A DNA stretch of 64,000 nucleotides from Kitasatospora sp. NBC_01266 (lineage in GTDB: Bacteria; Actinomycetota; Actinomycetes; Streptomycetales; Streptomycetaceae). The translations under genes were made by a program, and so were the position numbers. The notes below the pieces were generated by a model. It did no database searches, was not told where the DNA came from, and saw nothing but the letters and a program-made list of their open reading frames with translations. Shown here in pieces: positions 1-9,900 of the stretch. Numbering within the stretch: the first letter of the stretch is position 1; each line of letters starts with the position of its first letter. Where the stretch lies: positions 2,790,001 through 2,854,000 of the forward strand of contig NZ_CP108458.1 in NCBI RefSeq assembly GCF_036242395.1, written 5' to 3'.

Positions 1-702
1 GAGCAGATCCGGCTCGACGTCTGCCAACCGGGCCTGGACGTGACCCTGGTGGGGATCGGCGGCGGCCTCGGGTACGGAACGCTCGGCGCCACCCACCATG
101 TGACCGAGGATCTGGCCGCGCTGGCCGCGATGCCCGGCACCCGGGTGTTCTGCCCGGTGGACGTGCACGATGCCGCCTGGGCGCTGCGCGAGGCGGTGGC
201 CTGGCCGGGCCCGGCGTACGTCCGACTGGGCGCGCGCGAGGACGAGGTCGTCTTCACCGGCGACGAGGAGTTCTCCGCCACCCGGCCGCGCGAGTTCGGC
301 GAGCCGGGCGGCGCGCTGGTGGTGGCGACCGGGGCGACCGTGCCGCAGGCGCTGCGTGCGGCCGAGCAGGTGCGCGCCACCGGGCTGCCGGTCCAGGTCC
401 TGGCCCTGACCTGCGTGGCGCCCTTCCCGAGCGCGGCGGTCGCCGCCGCGGCCCGCACCGCCCGGGTGGTGGTCACCGTGGAGGAGCACCTCGCGGCCGG
501 CGGCCTGGCCAGTGGCACGGCACTCGCGCTGGCCGGCCGGTGGCACGGCCGGTTCGTCCCGCTGGCGGTGGACGGGCGCCGGGCCCCGGTGGCCGACCGC
601 GGCGACCTCTTCCGCTTCTACGGCATCGACTCCCACACCATCTCGCGCGCCCTGACCGAGCCCGCTTTCGAACCTGGAGTGACTGCATGCGCTTCGTCCT
701 AG
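1..702 (+). CDS. Transketolase C-terminal subunit, 5' end outside window
   Basis: The reading frame is open from base 1, so the gene starts upstream and only its last 233 codons are seen. The segment matches the C-terminal half of split transketolase/DXS-like enzymes. It has the end of the pyrimidine-binding domain (GGGLGYGTLGATHH, then DLAALAAMPG and the CPVDVHDA segment) and the transketolase C-terminal domain with its alternating beta-alpha pattern (LVVATGAT, VVVTVEEH). Split transketolases transfer two-carbon ketol units with thiamine diphosphate bound at the interface of two polypeptides. The N-terminal ThDP-binding partner is expected just upstream. It overlaps the next gene by 16 bases, suggesting one operon with the biosynthetic cluster. 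A role in making an unusual sugar or starter precursor is inference. Confidence 0.85.
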   Translation, partial: EQIRLDVCQPGLDVTLVGIGGGLGYGTLGATHHVTEDLAALAAMPGTRVFCPVDVHDAAWALREAVAWPGPAYVRLGAREDEVVFTGDEEFSATRPREFGEPGGALVVATGATVPQALRAAEQVRATGLPVQVLALTCVAPFPSAAVAAAARTARVVVTVEEHLAAGGLASGTALALAGRWHGRFVPLAVDGRRAPVADRGDLFRFYGIDSHTISRALTEPAFEPGVTACASS

Positions 703-1970
703 GCGCCCAGAGCTGCGGCTTTGGGCCGATCTCCAAACTCACCGCGATCTCGCGCCTGCTCTCGGAGCACCAGCGGACGTTCCTCGGGACGACCGTCGCG
801 GCGGACTTCGCCCGGCGCAACGCGGACGCGTTCGACGAGATCATCGAGATCCCGGAGAGCGCCGAGATCGGCGACGGTCCGCTGCTGGGCGGCTTCGAAC
901 CGCTGCTCGCCGAGAGCGACTGCGTGGTCTCGGTGATGGGCGCGGAGCTGGTCTTCCGGGCCGTGGTGGCCAGGCGCCCGGTGCTGATGGTGGACAGTCT
1001 CTTCGGCTTCTGGAAGGTGCCGCACCCGGCCCGGGTCGCCGAGCTGTGCGCCACCGCCCCGCGCGACTCCTACGCGGCGCTGGACGCCCACTTCGCCGGC
1101 CTCTCCCCGCACGAGCGGATCTACGCCGCGCATCTGCTGGCCGACGCCTCGGTGGTGCAGAACTTCCCCGGCGTGCCGGCCCGGGTGGCCGAGATCAGCC
1201 GGCTCGGCGTGCGCCGGATGAGCCTGAGCGGCGCGATCATCGACGAGGGCACGCTGCACGGCGTGGTGAAGGGCAAGCCGTCCCGCTACGACCTGGTGAT
1301 CAACCTGGGCGGCTTCAAGAACTTCCTGCTGGACTACGACCACCACAACGACTACCTGCGGCTGTTCGTCCGCTGGGTGCCCGATCTGCTGGCCGACTGG
1401 CCGCAGTTCGAGCGGGTGGCGGTCTGCGGCGGCGCCTTCGGGGCGGGCCGCGAGCACCAGGTGGAGGTGGCCGGGCGCCGGGCCGAGTTCCAGTGCATGC
1501 CGCAGCCGGAGTTCCTGCAGGAGGTCTCCGGGACCCGCCACTACATGCTGACGCCTGGTCTGACGGCCATTCACGAGTCGCTCCAGCTGGGCCAGTTGCC
1601 GATGGCGCTGCCTGAACAGCACTACGGCCACATCGTCAACCTGGAGCAGCTGAACGGAACCCTGTTCAACCGGCTGGGCGCCCGCTTCTCCGGCCTGATC
1701 GAGGACTACCGCGTCCCGGCCGACGACTTCGAGGGCACCGCCGCGATCGTCGACCAGGTCGGCACCGTGCTGGACTCCGAGCAGGGCTACGCGCGCTTCC
1801 GGGCCGGCATGAACGAGCGGATCGAGCAGTACCTCGCGGTGGGACCGGCCGAACGCCAGGACGGCGTGGCCGAGTTGCGCGCACTGCTGCACGGCCCGTC
1901 GTTCGGCACCCTGGTGACCGAGACCTTCGACTCGCTGCGCTCCGAGCGGCTGATCGGCGAACCGCGATGA
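687..1970 (+). CDS. GT-B-fold-like protein of unknown function
   Basis: 427 residues from the ATG at 687, chosen over an upstream in-frame start because it has a GGAG-type ribosome site and begins with a clean beta strand (MRFVLGAQSCGFGPISKL). The N-terminal half resembles the first Rossmann lobe of GT-B glycosyltransferases. The second half carries a strand-loop (DLVINLGGF), a glycine-rich CGGAFGAG segment and a TPGLTAIHES stretch similar to the nucleotide-sugar donor loop of UDP-sugar transferases. I do not recognise the exact family. It resembles the cytosylglucuronate-synthase/MurG-like class in layout, but that is a fold-level impression. It lies between transketolase and kinase genes with overlaps on both sides, so it probably acts on the same small-molecule precursor. 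Confidence 0.5.
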   Translation: MRFVLGAQSCGFGPISKLTAISRLLSEHQRTFLGTTVAADFARRNADAFDEIIEIPESAEIGDGPLLGGFEPLLAESDCVVSVMGAELVFRAVVARRPVLMVDSLFGFWKVPHPARVAELCATAPRDSYAALDAHFAGLSPHERIYAAHLLADASVVQNFPGVPARVAEISRLGVRRMSLSGAIIDEGTLHGVVKGKPSRYDLVINLGGFKNFLLDYDHHNDYLRLFVRWVPDLLADWPQFERVAVCGGAFGAGREHQVEVAGRRAEFQCMPQPEFLQEVSGTRHYMLTPGLTAIHESLQLGQLPMALPEQHYGHIVNLEQLNGTLFNRLGARFSGLIEDYRVPADDFEGTAAIVDQVGTVLDSEQGYARFRAGMNERIEQYLAVGPAERQDGVAELRALLHGPSFGTLVTETFDSLRSERLIGEPR

Positions 1971-2962
1971 CCACGATCGACCGCGACACCGAGAGCGGAG
2001 CGGGGGCCGACCAGCAGGAGCTGATGGCCTCGGTGACCGCCGCGCTGGCCGCCGTCCACCTGGAGCTGGACGGCGTGCCCGCGCAGCGGCTGGAGTTCCG
2101 CTCCTGGGTGCCGCGCAGCGCCCGCAAGTCCTGCCAGCGGCTCTTCGTCGGCTCCTCGGTGGACGGCGTGCCCCGGTACGTCGCCAAGATCCCGCTCGAT
2201 CCGGCCGACCGGATGGTGGCCGGCGAGTGGCGGATCCTCAGCGCCCTCGGCGCGCAGCGCGAGCCGGTCGTCCCGCTCCCGCGACCGATCCGGACCTGCC
2301 ACGACGGCTTCGTCATGAGCTACGTCCCGGCCCGGGACCTGCCCACCGCGATGGCCGCCGCCGGCCCGGCCGGCTGGGCCCGACTGCTGCTGGACGCCGT
2401 CGAGTTGGCGGCCCGGCTGCATCTGAGCGGCCCCGGCTGCCCGGGGGTGACCCCGCGGTCGGTGGTGGCGGCCTTCCTGCCGGACCTCCCGGAGCCGGAC
2501 GGCGTCCTGGCGGGCGCGCTGGAGCGGGCCCTGGTCGGACCGGTGCACGGGGACTTCGGCCCGTGGAACCTCCAGGTGGACCAGGACGGCCGGCTGGCGG
2601 CCATCGACTGGGAGGACTACCAGGACGCCGGCCTGCCGGCGCTGGACGTGCTCAACGTGATCATCACCGCCGCCCTGGCCGCCTTCCCCGAGTACCCGGA
2701 GCACGGCTTCGACTGGCTCTTCGACCAGGTCTTCCACCGGGAGAACGCGTTCCGGGCGGCGGCCACCTCGGCGCTGCGCCGCTACGCGCGGCTCACCGGG
2801 CAGCGGGTGGACGACATCGTCCAACTGCTCCCGCTCTTCTGCCGGTGGATGATCCACCGCATCGAGAAGCAGCACCGGCCGACCGGCCATCTTTTCTACG
2901 GCCCCTTCGCGGCCCGTTTCCAGCAGGAGCGCACGGTGTGGCACGGAGGCGACGATGACTGA
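1967..2962 (+). CDS. APH-fold phosphotransferase
   Basis: 331 residues, starting at an ATG that overlaps the previous stop (ATGA). The aminoglycoside-phosphotransferase/choline-kinase fold is shown by the Brenner-type catalytic loop VHGDFGPWNL (residues about 188-197) with catalytic Asp and downstream Asn, and by the metal-binding Asp in AAIDWEDYQDAG. An N-terminal lobe Lys lies in RYVAKIPLD. The family transfers the ATP gamma phosphate to hydroxyl groups of sugars, amino alcohols or antibiotics. Within this operon it could activate a sugar-like precursor or act as a self-resistance kinase. The sequence does not tell these apart. Confidence 0.75.
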   Translation: MTTIDRDTESGAGADQQELMASVTAALAAVHLELDGVPAQRLEFRSWVPRSARKSCQRLFVGSSVDGVPRYVAKIPLDPADRMVAGEWRILSALGAQREPVVPLPRPIRTCHDGFVMSYVPARDLPTAMAAAGPAGWARLLLDAVELAARLHLSGPGCPGVTPRSVVAAFLPDLPEPDGVLAGALERALVGPVHGDFGPWNLQVDQDGRLAAIDWEDYQDAGLPALDVLNVIITAALAAFPEYPEHGFDWLFDQVFHRENAFRAAATSALRRYARLTGQRVDDIVQLLPLFCRWMIHRIEKQHRPTGHLFYGPFAARFQQERTVWHGGDDD

Positions 2963-4409
2963 CTGGGTGGTGCCGCCGATCGGGACCGAGCCGCTCGACG
3001 CGATCGTGATCGGGGCCGGCCCGGCGGGCCTGTTCTCCGCCTGGCGGCTGGCGGTCGGCGGGGCCAAGGTGGCGCTGCTGGAGGCCGGCGGGACGATGCG
3101 CGACAGCCTCTGCCCCCGGGTGAGCGCCCGGATGAACGGTCGCACCGTCCGCTCGGCGGAGAAGTTCCGGCTCCAGTGCAACCGCTGCACCTGCCTGACC
3201 GGGCTCGGCGGCGCCGCGTTCCACTTCGACATCAACCTCGGCTATGTGCAGGGGCTGTCCCGCTCCAAGATCGAGCGGGACGGGCAGGGCGGCTTCCGCA
3301 CCTACAGCGGCCTGGAGCGCGCCCTGGGCGACTTCGACCGGGCGGCCCGCTCGGTCGAGGAGGTCTACGCCTCGATGTACCGCCTCGGGCTGCCCCCGGC
3401 GCAGACCGAGCGCCCGGCCGCCGGTCCGCTGGCCGGCGCCGGCGGCTTCGCGCTGGTCGACGACGCGGTGTCGCAGGCGATCACCGTGGACGAGGCCCTC
3501 ACCGTGGTCGACGCGCTGACCAACGAGGCCTGCGCGAACGGCCTGCGGCTGCTGCTCGGCTGCCGGGCCGGGCGGGTCTCGCGGGAGAGCGACGGGCTGT
3601 GGCGGGTCGAGGTGCCGGCCGAGTTCGGCGGGGTGCTGCGCGCCCGCGCCGTGGTGGTCGCGGTCGGCAAGCTGGGCCTCGGCTGGGTCCGTTCGCTGCT
3701 CGCCGACGCCGAGGTCGCGCACCGCGCGCCGCTGCGGGTCGACCTGGGCGTGCGACTGGAGGCGCCCCGGGACACCGCGGCTCCGCTGACCGCCTCGTGC
3801 CACAACCCCAAGCTCGCCTACCTCAACGAACAGGGCGAGTCGGTCCGGACGTTCTGCGTCTGCGAGGGCGGCCGACTGATGCAGTACGCCTTCATGGACG
3901 CCGTGGTGCTGGACGGTCAGCACTGCCTCACCACGCCCACCGAGCGGACCAACTTCGGGATCATCACCACCGTCGACGTGCCGGCCGGCCTGGACGGAAC
4001 GGAGTACGCGCTGGGCTTCGCCCGCCGGATCACCGCGCTCGGCGGCGGTCGGCCGGTGGTCCAGCGGGTGGCCGAACTGCTCGGGCGCGATGGCGGCGGC
4101 AGCGCGCGGACCAGCCTGGTGCACGCGGCCTGGGTGGACCTGCGCGAGGCGCTCGGCCCGCGCCGGGTGGCCGACATCGCCGGCATGGTGGAGCGCCTCG
4201 AAGAGCTGGCCCCGGGGATCGGCGGGCCGGAATCCGTGGTGGCGGCGCCGGTGGTGGAGCGCGTCTACCCCGCGATCGAGCTGTCCGACGGCATGGAGTC
4301 CAGCGCCCCGGGCCTGTTCTTCGTGGGCGACTGCTCCTCGAAGATCATCGGCGTCACCTACGGGGCCGCCACCGGGCTGGCCGCCGCCCAGACCATCCTG
4401 CACGGCTGA
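2955..4409 (+). CDS. FAD-dependent oxidoreductase (COG2509-like)
   Basis: 484 residues. The N-terminal dinucleotide-binding motif VIGAGPAGLFSAWRL is followed by an acidic LLEAGG strand end. The C-terminal FAD-binding segment is LFFVGDCSSKIIGVTYGAATG. A Cys-rich stretch at about residues 73-79 (CNRCTC) followed by a Gly-rich loop and FDINLGY resembles the uncharacterised FAD-dependent dehydrogenase group COG2509. The start ATG lies 8 bases inside the kinase gene, so translation is coupled. The substrate is unknown. Its position before the loading protein suggests oxidation of a precursor or late tailoring. The 53-base gap after it contains the ribosome site of the next gene. Confidence 0.7.
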   Translation: MTDWVVPPIGTEPLDAIVIGAGPAGLFSAWRLAVGGAKVALLEAGGTMRDSLCPRVSARMNGRTVRSAEKFRLQCNRCTCLTGLGGAAFHFDINLGYVQGLSRSKIERDGQGGFRTYSGLERALGDFDRAARSVEEVYASMYRLGLPPAQTERPAAGPLAGAGGFALVDDAVSQAITVDEALTVVDALTNEACANGLRLLLGCRAGRVSRESDGLWRVEVPAEFGGVLRARAVVVAVGKLGLGWVRSLLADAEVAHRAPLRVDLGVRLEAPRDTAAPLTASCHNPKLAYLNEQGESVRTFCVCEGGRLMQYAFMDAVVLDGQHCLTTPTERTNFGIITTVDVPAGLDGTEYALGFARRITALGGGRPVVQRVAELLGRDGGGSARTSLVHAAWVDLREALGPRRVADIAGMVERLEELAPGIGGPESVVAAPVVERVYPAIELSDGMESSAPGLFFVGDCSSKIIGVTYGAATGLAAAQTILHG

Positions 4410-4462
4410 CGAACCCTCGCCGCCGAACCCCTCCAAGCCACGGCACACCAAGGAAGGCTCCC

Positions 4463-6952
4463 ATGCTCGAACTGCCCACTCGTGGAGCGGCGGTCCGCGG
4501 TCCCGTCGAAAGCCGGGCGTGGGCGCCGGAGCCGTACGCGCGGCTGCTCGCCGCCCACCGCGGCGTGCCGGCCGGCCGGCTGACGGCCGCCCTGCTGCTG
4601 GTGCTCGCCGAGCGGTACGGCTCGCCCTACCGGCTCCTCGCGGCGGACGGGGGCGAGGCGGCCGGCGGGAGCGAGGCGGCCGGCGGCTACGGATCACTCG
4701 ACGCGGCGCGGCGGGCGCTGGCGGCCACCGAGGGACGGCTCTCCTGGACCGCCCTGCTGGAGATCCTCGCCGTTCCCGCAGCGGCAGCCCCGGCCCCCTC
4801 GGCCTGCGACGCCCCGCTGCTGGTCGTCGGCCCCGCCGGCGCGGACCCGACCCGCGGCGACCTGAGCCTGCTGACGGCCGCCGACGCGGGCGTGCGGATC
4901 CACTGGCACCCCGAGGCGTACCCGGCCGGCACCATCGAGCTGATCACCCGCCACCTGGAGCGGATCACCGCCCAGGTGGCGGCCGAGCCGCACCGCCTGC
5001 TGGCCGAGCTGGACCTGCTCACCCCCGAGGAGGCGGCGCTGAACGGCGCCGACCCCGCCGTGCTGCCCCAGTACCCGCACACCACGCTGCACGAGCTGTT
5101 CGCCGAGCAGGCCGCCCGCACCCCGCAGGCGACGGCACTTCGGTTCCGTGAAGCCGAACTGACGTACCGTCAGCTCGACGAGGCGGCGAACCGCTGGGCG
5201 CACCGGCTGCTGGCGGCCGGTGTCGGCACCGGGCAGGCGGTGGCCGTCTCCGGCGAGCGGAGCCTGGGCCTGTTCACCGCGCTGCTGGCGGTGTTGAAGG
5301 CGGGCGGCGCGATCCTGTACCTCGACCCGGCACTGCCGGTGGCCCGGCTGGCGCAGTTCGTCGCCAGCGGCGCCCCGGTCGCCCTGCTGCGCGGTCCCGG
5401 CGGCTCGCCGCTGGACCCGGGGCTGCCGGTGCTGGACTTCCCGGCCGTCCCCGATCCGCTGGAGCCCGGCCCGAGCACCGCCCCGCAGACCGGGGCCGGT
5501 CCGCGGACCCCGGCCTACCTGCTCTTCACCTCCGGCTCCACGGGCGTGCCGAAGGGCGTGGTCCGGCCGCACCGGATGCACACCTCGCGGATCTTCCTCG
5601 AGCAGGGCATGTACCGACTCACCGCCGAGGACCGCCATCTGCTCAAGTCGCCGATCAGCTTCCGGGAGTTCCTCTGGCCGCTGGCGACCGGCGGCACCGC
5701 GGTCGTGGCCGAGCCCGGCGGCGAGCGCGACGACCAGTACCTGGTCGAGCTGATCCGCCGGGAGTCGATCTCGGTGGTGAGCTTCGTGCCCTCGATGCTG
5801 CGGCTGCTGGTCGCGCACCCGGGGTTCGGCGAGCTGAACCGGCTGCGGCACGTCTTCGTCGGCGGCGAGGCGCTGCCGTCCGACCTGGAGGAGCAGGTCC
5901 GTTCGTACGGACTCGAACTGCACAACACCTACACCCTCACCGAGGCGGACTACGTCACCCACCGGCGCGGACCGCTCGACGGGCCGGCCGGCAGCCACTC
6001 GGTCATCGGCCGCCCGCTGGACATGCGGGTCTACCTCTGCGACCGCCAGGGCCAGCGGGTGCCGCCCGGGATCGTGGGCGAGATCCTGACCGGCGGCCCC
6101 GGGCTCGCCAGCGGCTACGCCGGCGACCCCGAGCGCACCGCGGAGCGGTTCCGGGCCAACCCGTTCGGGGACCCGCAGGCCCCGGTCCTGTTCCGCACCG
6201 GCGACCTCGCCGTGCACCGCCCGGACGGCCAGTTGGAGTACCGCGGCCGGGCCGACCAGCAGGTCAAGGTGCGCGGCCAGCGGGTCGAACCGCAGGAGGT
6301 CGAGCACCTGCTGCGGGAGCACCCGGCGGTCCGGGACGCGGCGGTGGTCGGCTATCCCGACCCGCAGCAGGGGGCCGTGCTGGTCGCCTTCGTGGTCGCC
6401 CACGACCCGGGCGTGACCGACCACGAGCTGCGCCGCTCGCTGGCCGAGCGGCTGCCGGACTTCATGGTCCCCCGGCACTTCGCCCAACTGCCCCGGCTGC
6501 CCCAGCTGCTGAGCGGCAAGGTGGACCGGCAGGCGCTGCGCCCGGCCCGCCGCCCCCGGCCGCGCGGCACCGGCGCCCTGGTCGCCCCCGGCACCCCGAC
6601 CGAACGGCTGCTGGTCGAGCTGTGGCAGCGGGTGCTGGACGCCGAGGAGGTCGGCATCGACGACGAGTACACCGCGCTCGGCGGCGACTCGCTGCGGGTG
6701 CTGGTGCTGCGCGCCGCGATCCGCGACGAGACCGGTGTCGCCCTCGAACTCGCCGAGCTGCTGCGCCGGCCCACCGTGCGCGGCCAGGCCGCGCTGATCG
6801 ACGGCACCGGCCCGGCAGCGGCCACGGCTGCCACCACCGGCAGCGCCGCCGGCACCGGCACCCGGCGCCCCGACCCGGCCAGGTCGGCCGCCGAACGCGA
6901 CCGCCGCGCCGCCCTGCGCGGCGCCGCCCGAGACCAGGAGGTGTCCCGATGA
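4463..6952 (+). CDS. NRPS-like loading protein: C remnant-A-T, Asp235 missing
   Basis: 829 residues from the ATG at 4463, preceded by AAGGAAGG. Residues 1 to about 195 look like the C-terminal end of a condensation domain ending in the usual inter-domain stretch, with no HHxxxDG motif, so it cannot condense. The A domain (about 205-700) has TSGSTGVPKG at about 356 and GEILTGGPGLASGY, RTGDLA and LSGKVDR motifs. Its A4 motif reads FREFLWPL, with Arg401 where amino-acid-activating domains have the Asp that binds the amino group. By-eye code R-E-W-S-F-G-T-Y-V-K. The T domain has GGDS with Ser743. It is translationally coupled to the PKS module. Loading of a carboxylic acid lacking a free alpha-amino group is inferred from the missing Asp. 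Confidence 0.85.
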   Translation: MLELPTRGAAVRGPVESRAWAPEPYARLLAAHRGVPAGRLTAALLLVLAERYGSPYRLLAADGGEAAGGSEAAGGYGSLDAARRALAATEGRLSWTALLEILAVPAAAAPAPSACDAPLLVVGPAGADPTRGDLSLLTAADAGVRIHWHPEAYPAGTIELITRHLERITAQVAAEPHRLLAELDLLTPEEAALNGADPAVLPQYPHTTLHELFAEQAARTPQATALRFREAELTYRQLDEAANRWAHRLLAAGVGTGQAVAVSGERSLGLFTALLAVLKAGGAILYLDPALPVARLAQFVASGAPVALLRGPGGSPLDPGLPVLDFPAVPDPLEPGPSTAPQTGAGPRTPAYLLFTSGSTGVPKGVVRPHRMHTSRIFLEQGMYRLTAEDRHLLKSPISFREFLWPLATGGTAVVAEPGGERDDQYLVELIRRESISVVSFVPSMLRLLVAHPGFGELNRLRHVFVGGEALPSDLEEQVRSYGLELHNTYTLTEADYVTHRRGPLDGPAGSHSVIGRPLDMRVYLCDRQGQRVPPGIVGEILTGGPGLASGYAGDPERTAERFRANPFGDPQAPVLFRTGDLAVHRPDGQLEYRGRADQQVKVRGQRVEPQEVEHLLREHPAVRDAAVVGYPDPQQGAVLVAFVVAHDPGVTDHELRRSLAERLPDFMVPRHFAQLPRLPQLLSGKVDRQALRPARRPRPRGTGALVAPGTPTERLLVELWQRVLDAEEVGIDDEYTALGGDSLRVLVLRAAIRDETGVALELAELLRRPTVRGQAALIDGTGPAAATAATTGSAAGTGTRRPDPARSAAERDRRAALRGAARDQEVSR

Positions 6953-9900
6953 CCGCCATCGCCGTGATCGGCCTGGCCGGACGGTTCCCCGACTCCCCCA
7001 CCGTGGAGCGGTACTGGGCCAACCTGCTGGCCGGCCGCGACTGCATCACCCGGGCGTCGGCCGAGGAACTGCACGGCCTGGTCCCCGAAGGGCAGTTGGG
7101 CGATCCCCGCTGGGTCGGAGCGTCCGGCCGGATCGAGGGGGTCTTCGACTTCGACCCCGGCTTCTTCGGCATGGCGATCTCCGACGCGCGGATCACCGAT
7201 CCGCAGCACCGGCTGCTGCTGCGGACGGCCTGCGAGGCGCTGGAGGACGCCTGCGTGGTGCCGGGCGCCGACGACGCCCGGATCGGCGTCTTCGCCGGCG
7301 TCGGCAACAACCGGCACGAGGCGCTGGTCCGCGCGGCGCTGGCGGCCCGTGGCGAGGAGCCGGACGAACTGGCCCTGGAGATCGGCCACGCCAAGGACCA
7401 CGCCAGTACCAAGCTCGCCTACCGCCTGGGTCTGACCGGCCCCAGCATGGCCGTTCAATCTGCCTGCTCCACCGGCCTGCTGGCGATCCATCAGGCCTGC
7501 CAGAGCCTGGCCGCCTACGAGTCCGACGTGGCCCTGGCCGCCGCCGCCGCGATCCGGGTGCCCGAGCAGTACGGCTACGTCTACCTGCCCGGCTCGATCG
7601 GCTCGGCCGACGGCAGCTGCCGGCCCTTCTCCTCCCGGGCCAGCGGGGCGGTCGCGGGCGACGGGGTGGCGGCCGTGGTCCTCAAGCGGCTGGTGGACGC
7701 CGAGGCCGACGGCGACCGCATCCTCGCCGTGGTGCGCGGCTCGGCGGTCAACAACGACGGCGCGAAGGCGGGTTACGGCGCGGTCAGCGCCGCCGCGCAG
7801 GAGCGGGTGATCCGCGACGCGCTGCTGCTGGCCGAGGTGGAGCCGGCGACGGTGGGCTCGATCGAGGCGCACGGTTCGGGCACCGCGCTCGGCGACGCGG
7901 TCGAGTGGAGCGCGCTGTCCGCGGTCTACGGCAAGAGCTCCGGGCCCGGTCCCTGGGTCGGCTCGGTCAAGTCGGCGGTCGGGCACCTGCGCGAGGCGGC
8001 CGGGCTGGCCGGCTTCATCCGCGCCGTGCTGAGCGTGCGCGACGGCGTCGTCCCGCCGATCCTCAACCTGGGCCTGCCCGCCGACTACGTCTCCCGCGAC
8101 CACGGCGCACTTCGGCTGCCCCGCGCGGTGCAGACCTGGACGTCCCGGGATCCGCGCCGCGCCGCGATCAGCTCCTTCGGACTGGGCGGCACCAACGCCC
8201 ACCTGATCGTCGAGCAGCCGCCCGCCCGACCCGAACCGACCGCTGCGGCCCCCGCCGCCGAGGGCCGCGCCGAGGTCCTGCTGGTCTCCGCCGGTTCGGC
8301 CGCCGGGCTGGCGGGCACCACGGCGGCCTGGCGCGAAGCGCTGCTGACCGACGGCGCCGAGCCGGCCGCGTTCGCCGACGTGTCCCAGTCCGGCCGCCGG
8401 CACCGCACCCACCGCAGGTTCGCGGTCGGCAGCGAACCCGCCTCGCTGGCCGAGCAGTTGGCCACCGACAGCGAGGCGGTGAGCACCCTGGCCGGCCGGC
8501 GGGACCTGGCCTTCGTCTTCCCCGGCGTGGGCGACCAGTACTCCGCCATGGCGGCCGGACTGCACGGCCGGCTGCCCGGCTTCGACCGCAGGCTGACCGA
8601 CTACCTGCGGCAGTGTGGCGAGTTGGCCGGCCGGGACCTGCTGAAGGACCTCTACCCGGACGGTGTGCGGCAGCGGCCCGCAGCCACCGAGGCGACCTTC
8701 GACCTGCGCCGGCTCGCCGGGCGCAGCACCCAGGACGGCTCGGCCCTTTTCGACCCGGTCGGCTCGCACGCCGTGCTGTTCAGCCTGCAGTTGGCGCTCG
8801 CCCAGTCCCTGGCGGACCTCGGGCTGACCCCGGCGGCGGTCACCGGGCACAGCCTGGGCGAGCTGGTCGCGGCGAGCGTGGCGGGCGTCTTCCGCCTCGA
8901 CGACGCGTTGCAGCTGGTCGTGCGACGGGCCCAACTGGTGGCCCAGCAGCCCGAGTCGGCGATGCTCGCGGTGAGCCTGCCGGCCGACCGGGCGCTCGAG
9001 CTCACCGGCCCCGAGGTCTGGCTGGCCGCGGTGAACTCGCCGCGCGGCTGCGTGCTCGGCGGCACCCCGGCGGGCCTGCTCGCGGTGCAGGAGCAGCTCA
9101 GCCGTCGCGAGGAGCCGGGCCGGCTGCTGCCGGTCAGGCACGCCTTCCACACCCCGCTGCTGCGGGCGGCCGGCGAGCAGCTGGCCGAACTCCTCTGCGG
9201 CTACCGGCTGTCCCGTCCGGCCGTCCCGATGGTCGCCAACCTGACCGGCCAGTGGGCCGACGAGGAGTTCACCGACCCCGGCTACTGGAGCCGCCAGCTC
9301 ACCGCCCCGGTCCTGTTCGGGCAGGCGCTGGTCACCACGGCCGAGCGCTGCCGCCTGCTGCTGGAGATCGGTCCCGGCCAACTGCGCACGCTGGCAGCGC
9401 AGTCGGGAGCCGCGCTGGGCGGCGCGACGGTGCTGGCCACGATGCGCCGCGAGTACCAGCGGGAAGCCGACGACGCGGTGCTCGGCCGGGCGCTGGGCGG
9501 CCTCTGGCAGGCGGGCGTCGAGATCGACTGGCCGCGACTGCGCGGTGGCGCGCCGGCCCGCCGGGCCGGGCTGCCGCCCACCGCGCTGGACCTGCGTCCA
9601 CTGCGGATCGCGGATCGGCTGCCCGACCTGACGGAGCCCCGGACCGGCGCGGCGGCGATTCCCACCGCCACCGGCCCGTCGCAGTCGTCGCCGGTCCGCC
9701 CGGCTCCCGCGACCACGACCGCGACCGCGACCGCGCCGATCGGCGCCGGGTCCACCGTCGAGCCCCCCGCTGCCGGTGTGCTCCCGCTGCTGGCCGAGCT
9801 GTGGTCCTCGATCCTGGGCGCCCCCGACCCGCGGCCCGCCGACGACTTCTTCGAACTCGGCGGCGACTCGCTGATGAGCTACCGCGTGATCGTCGGCCTG

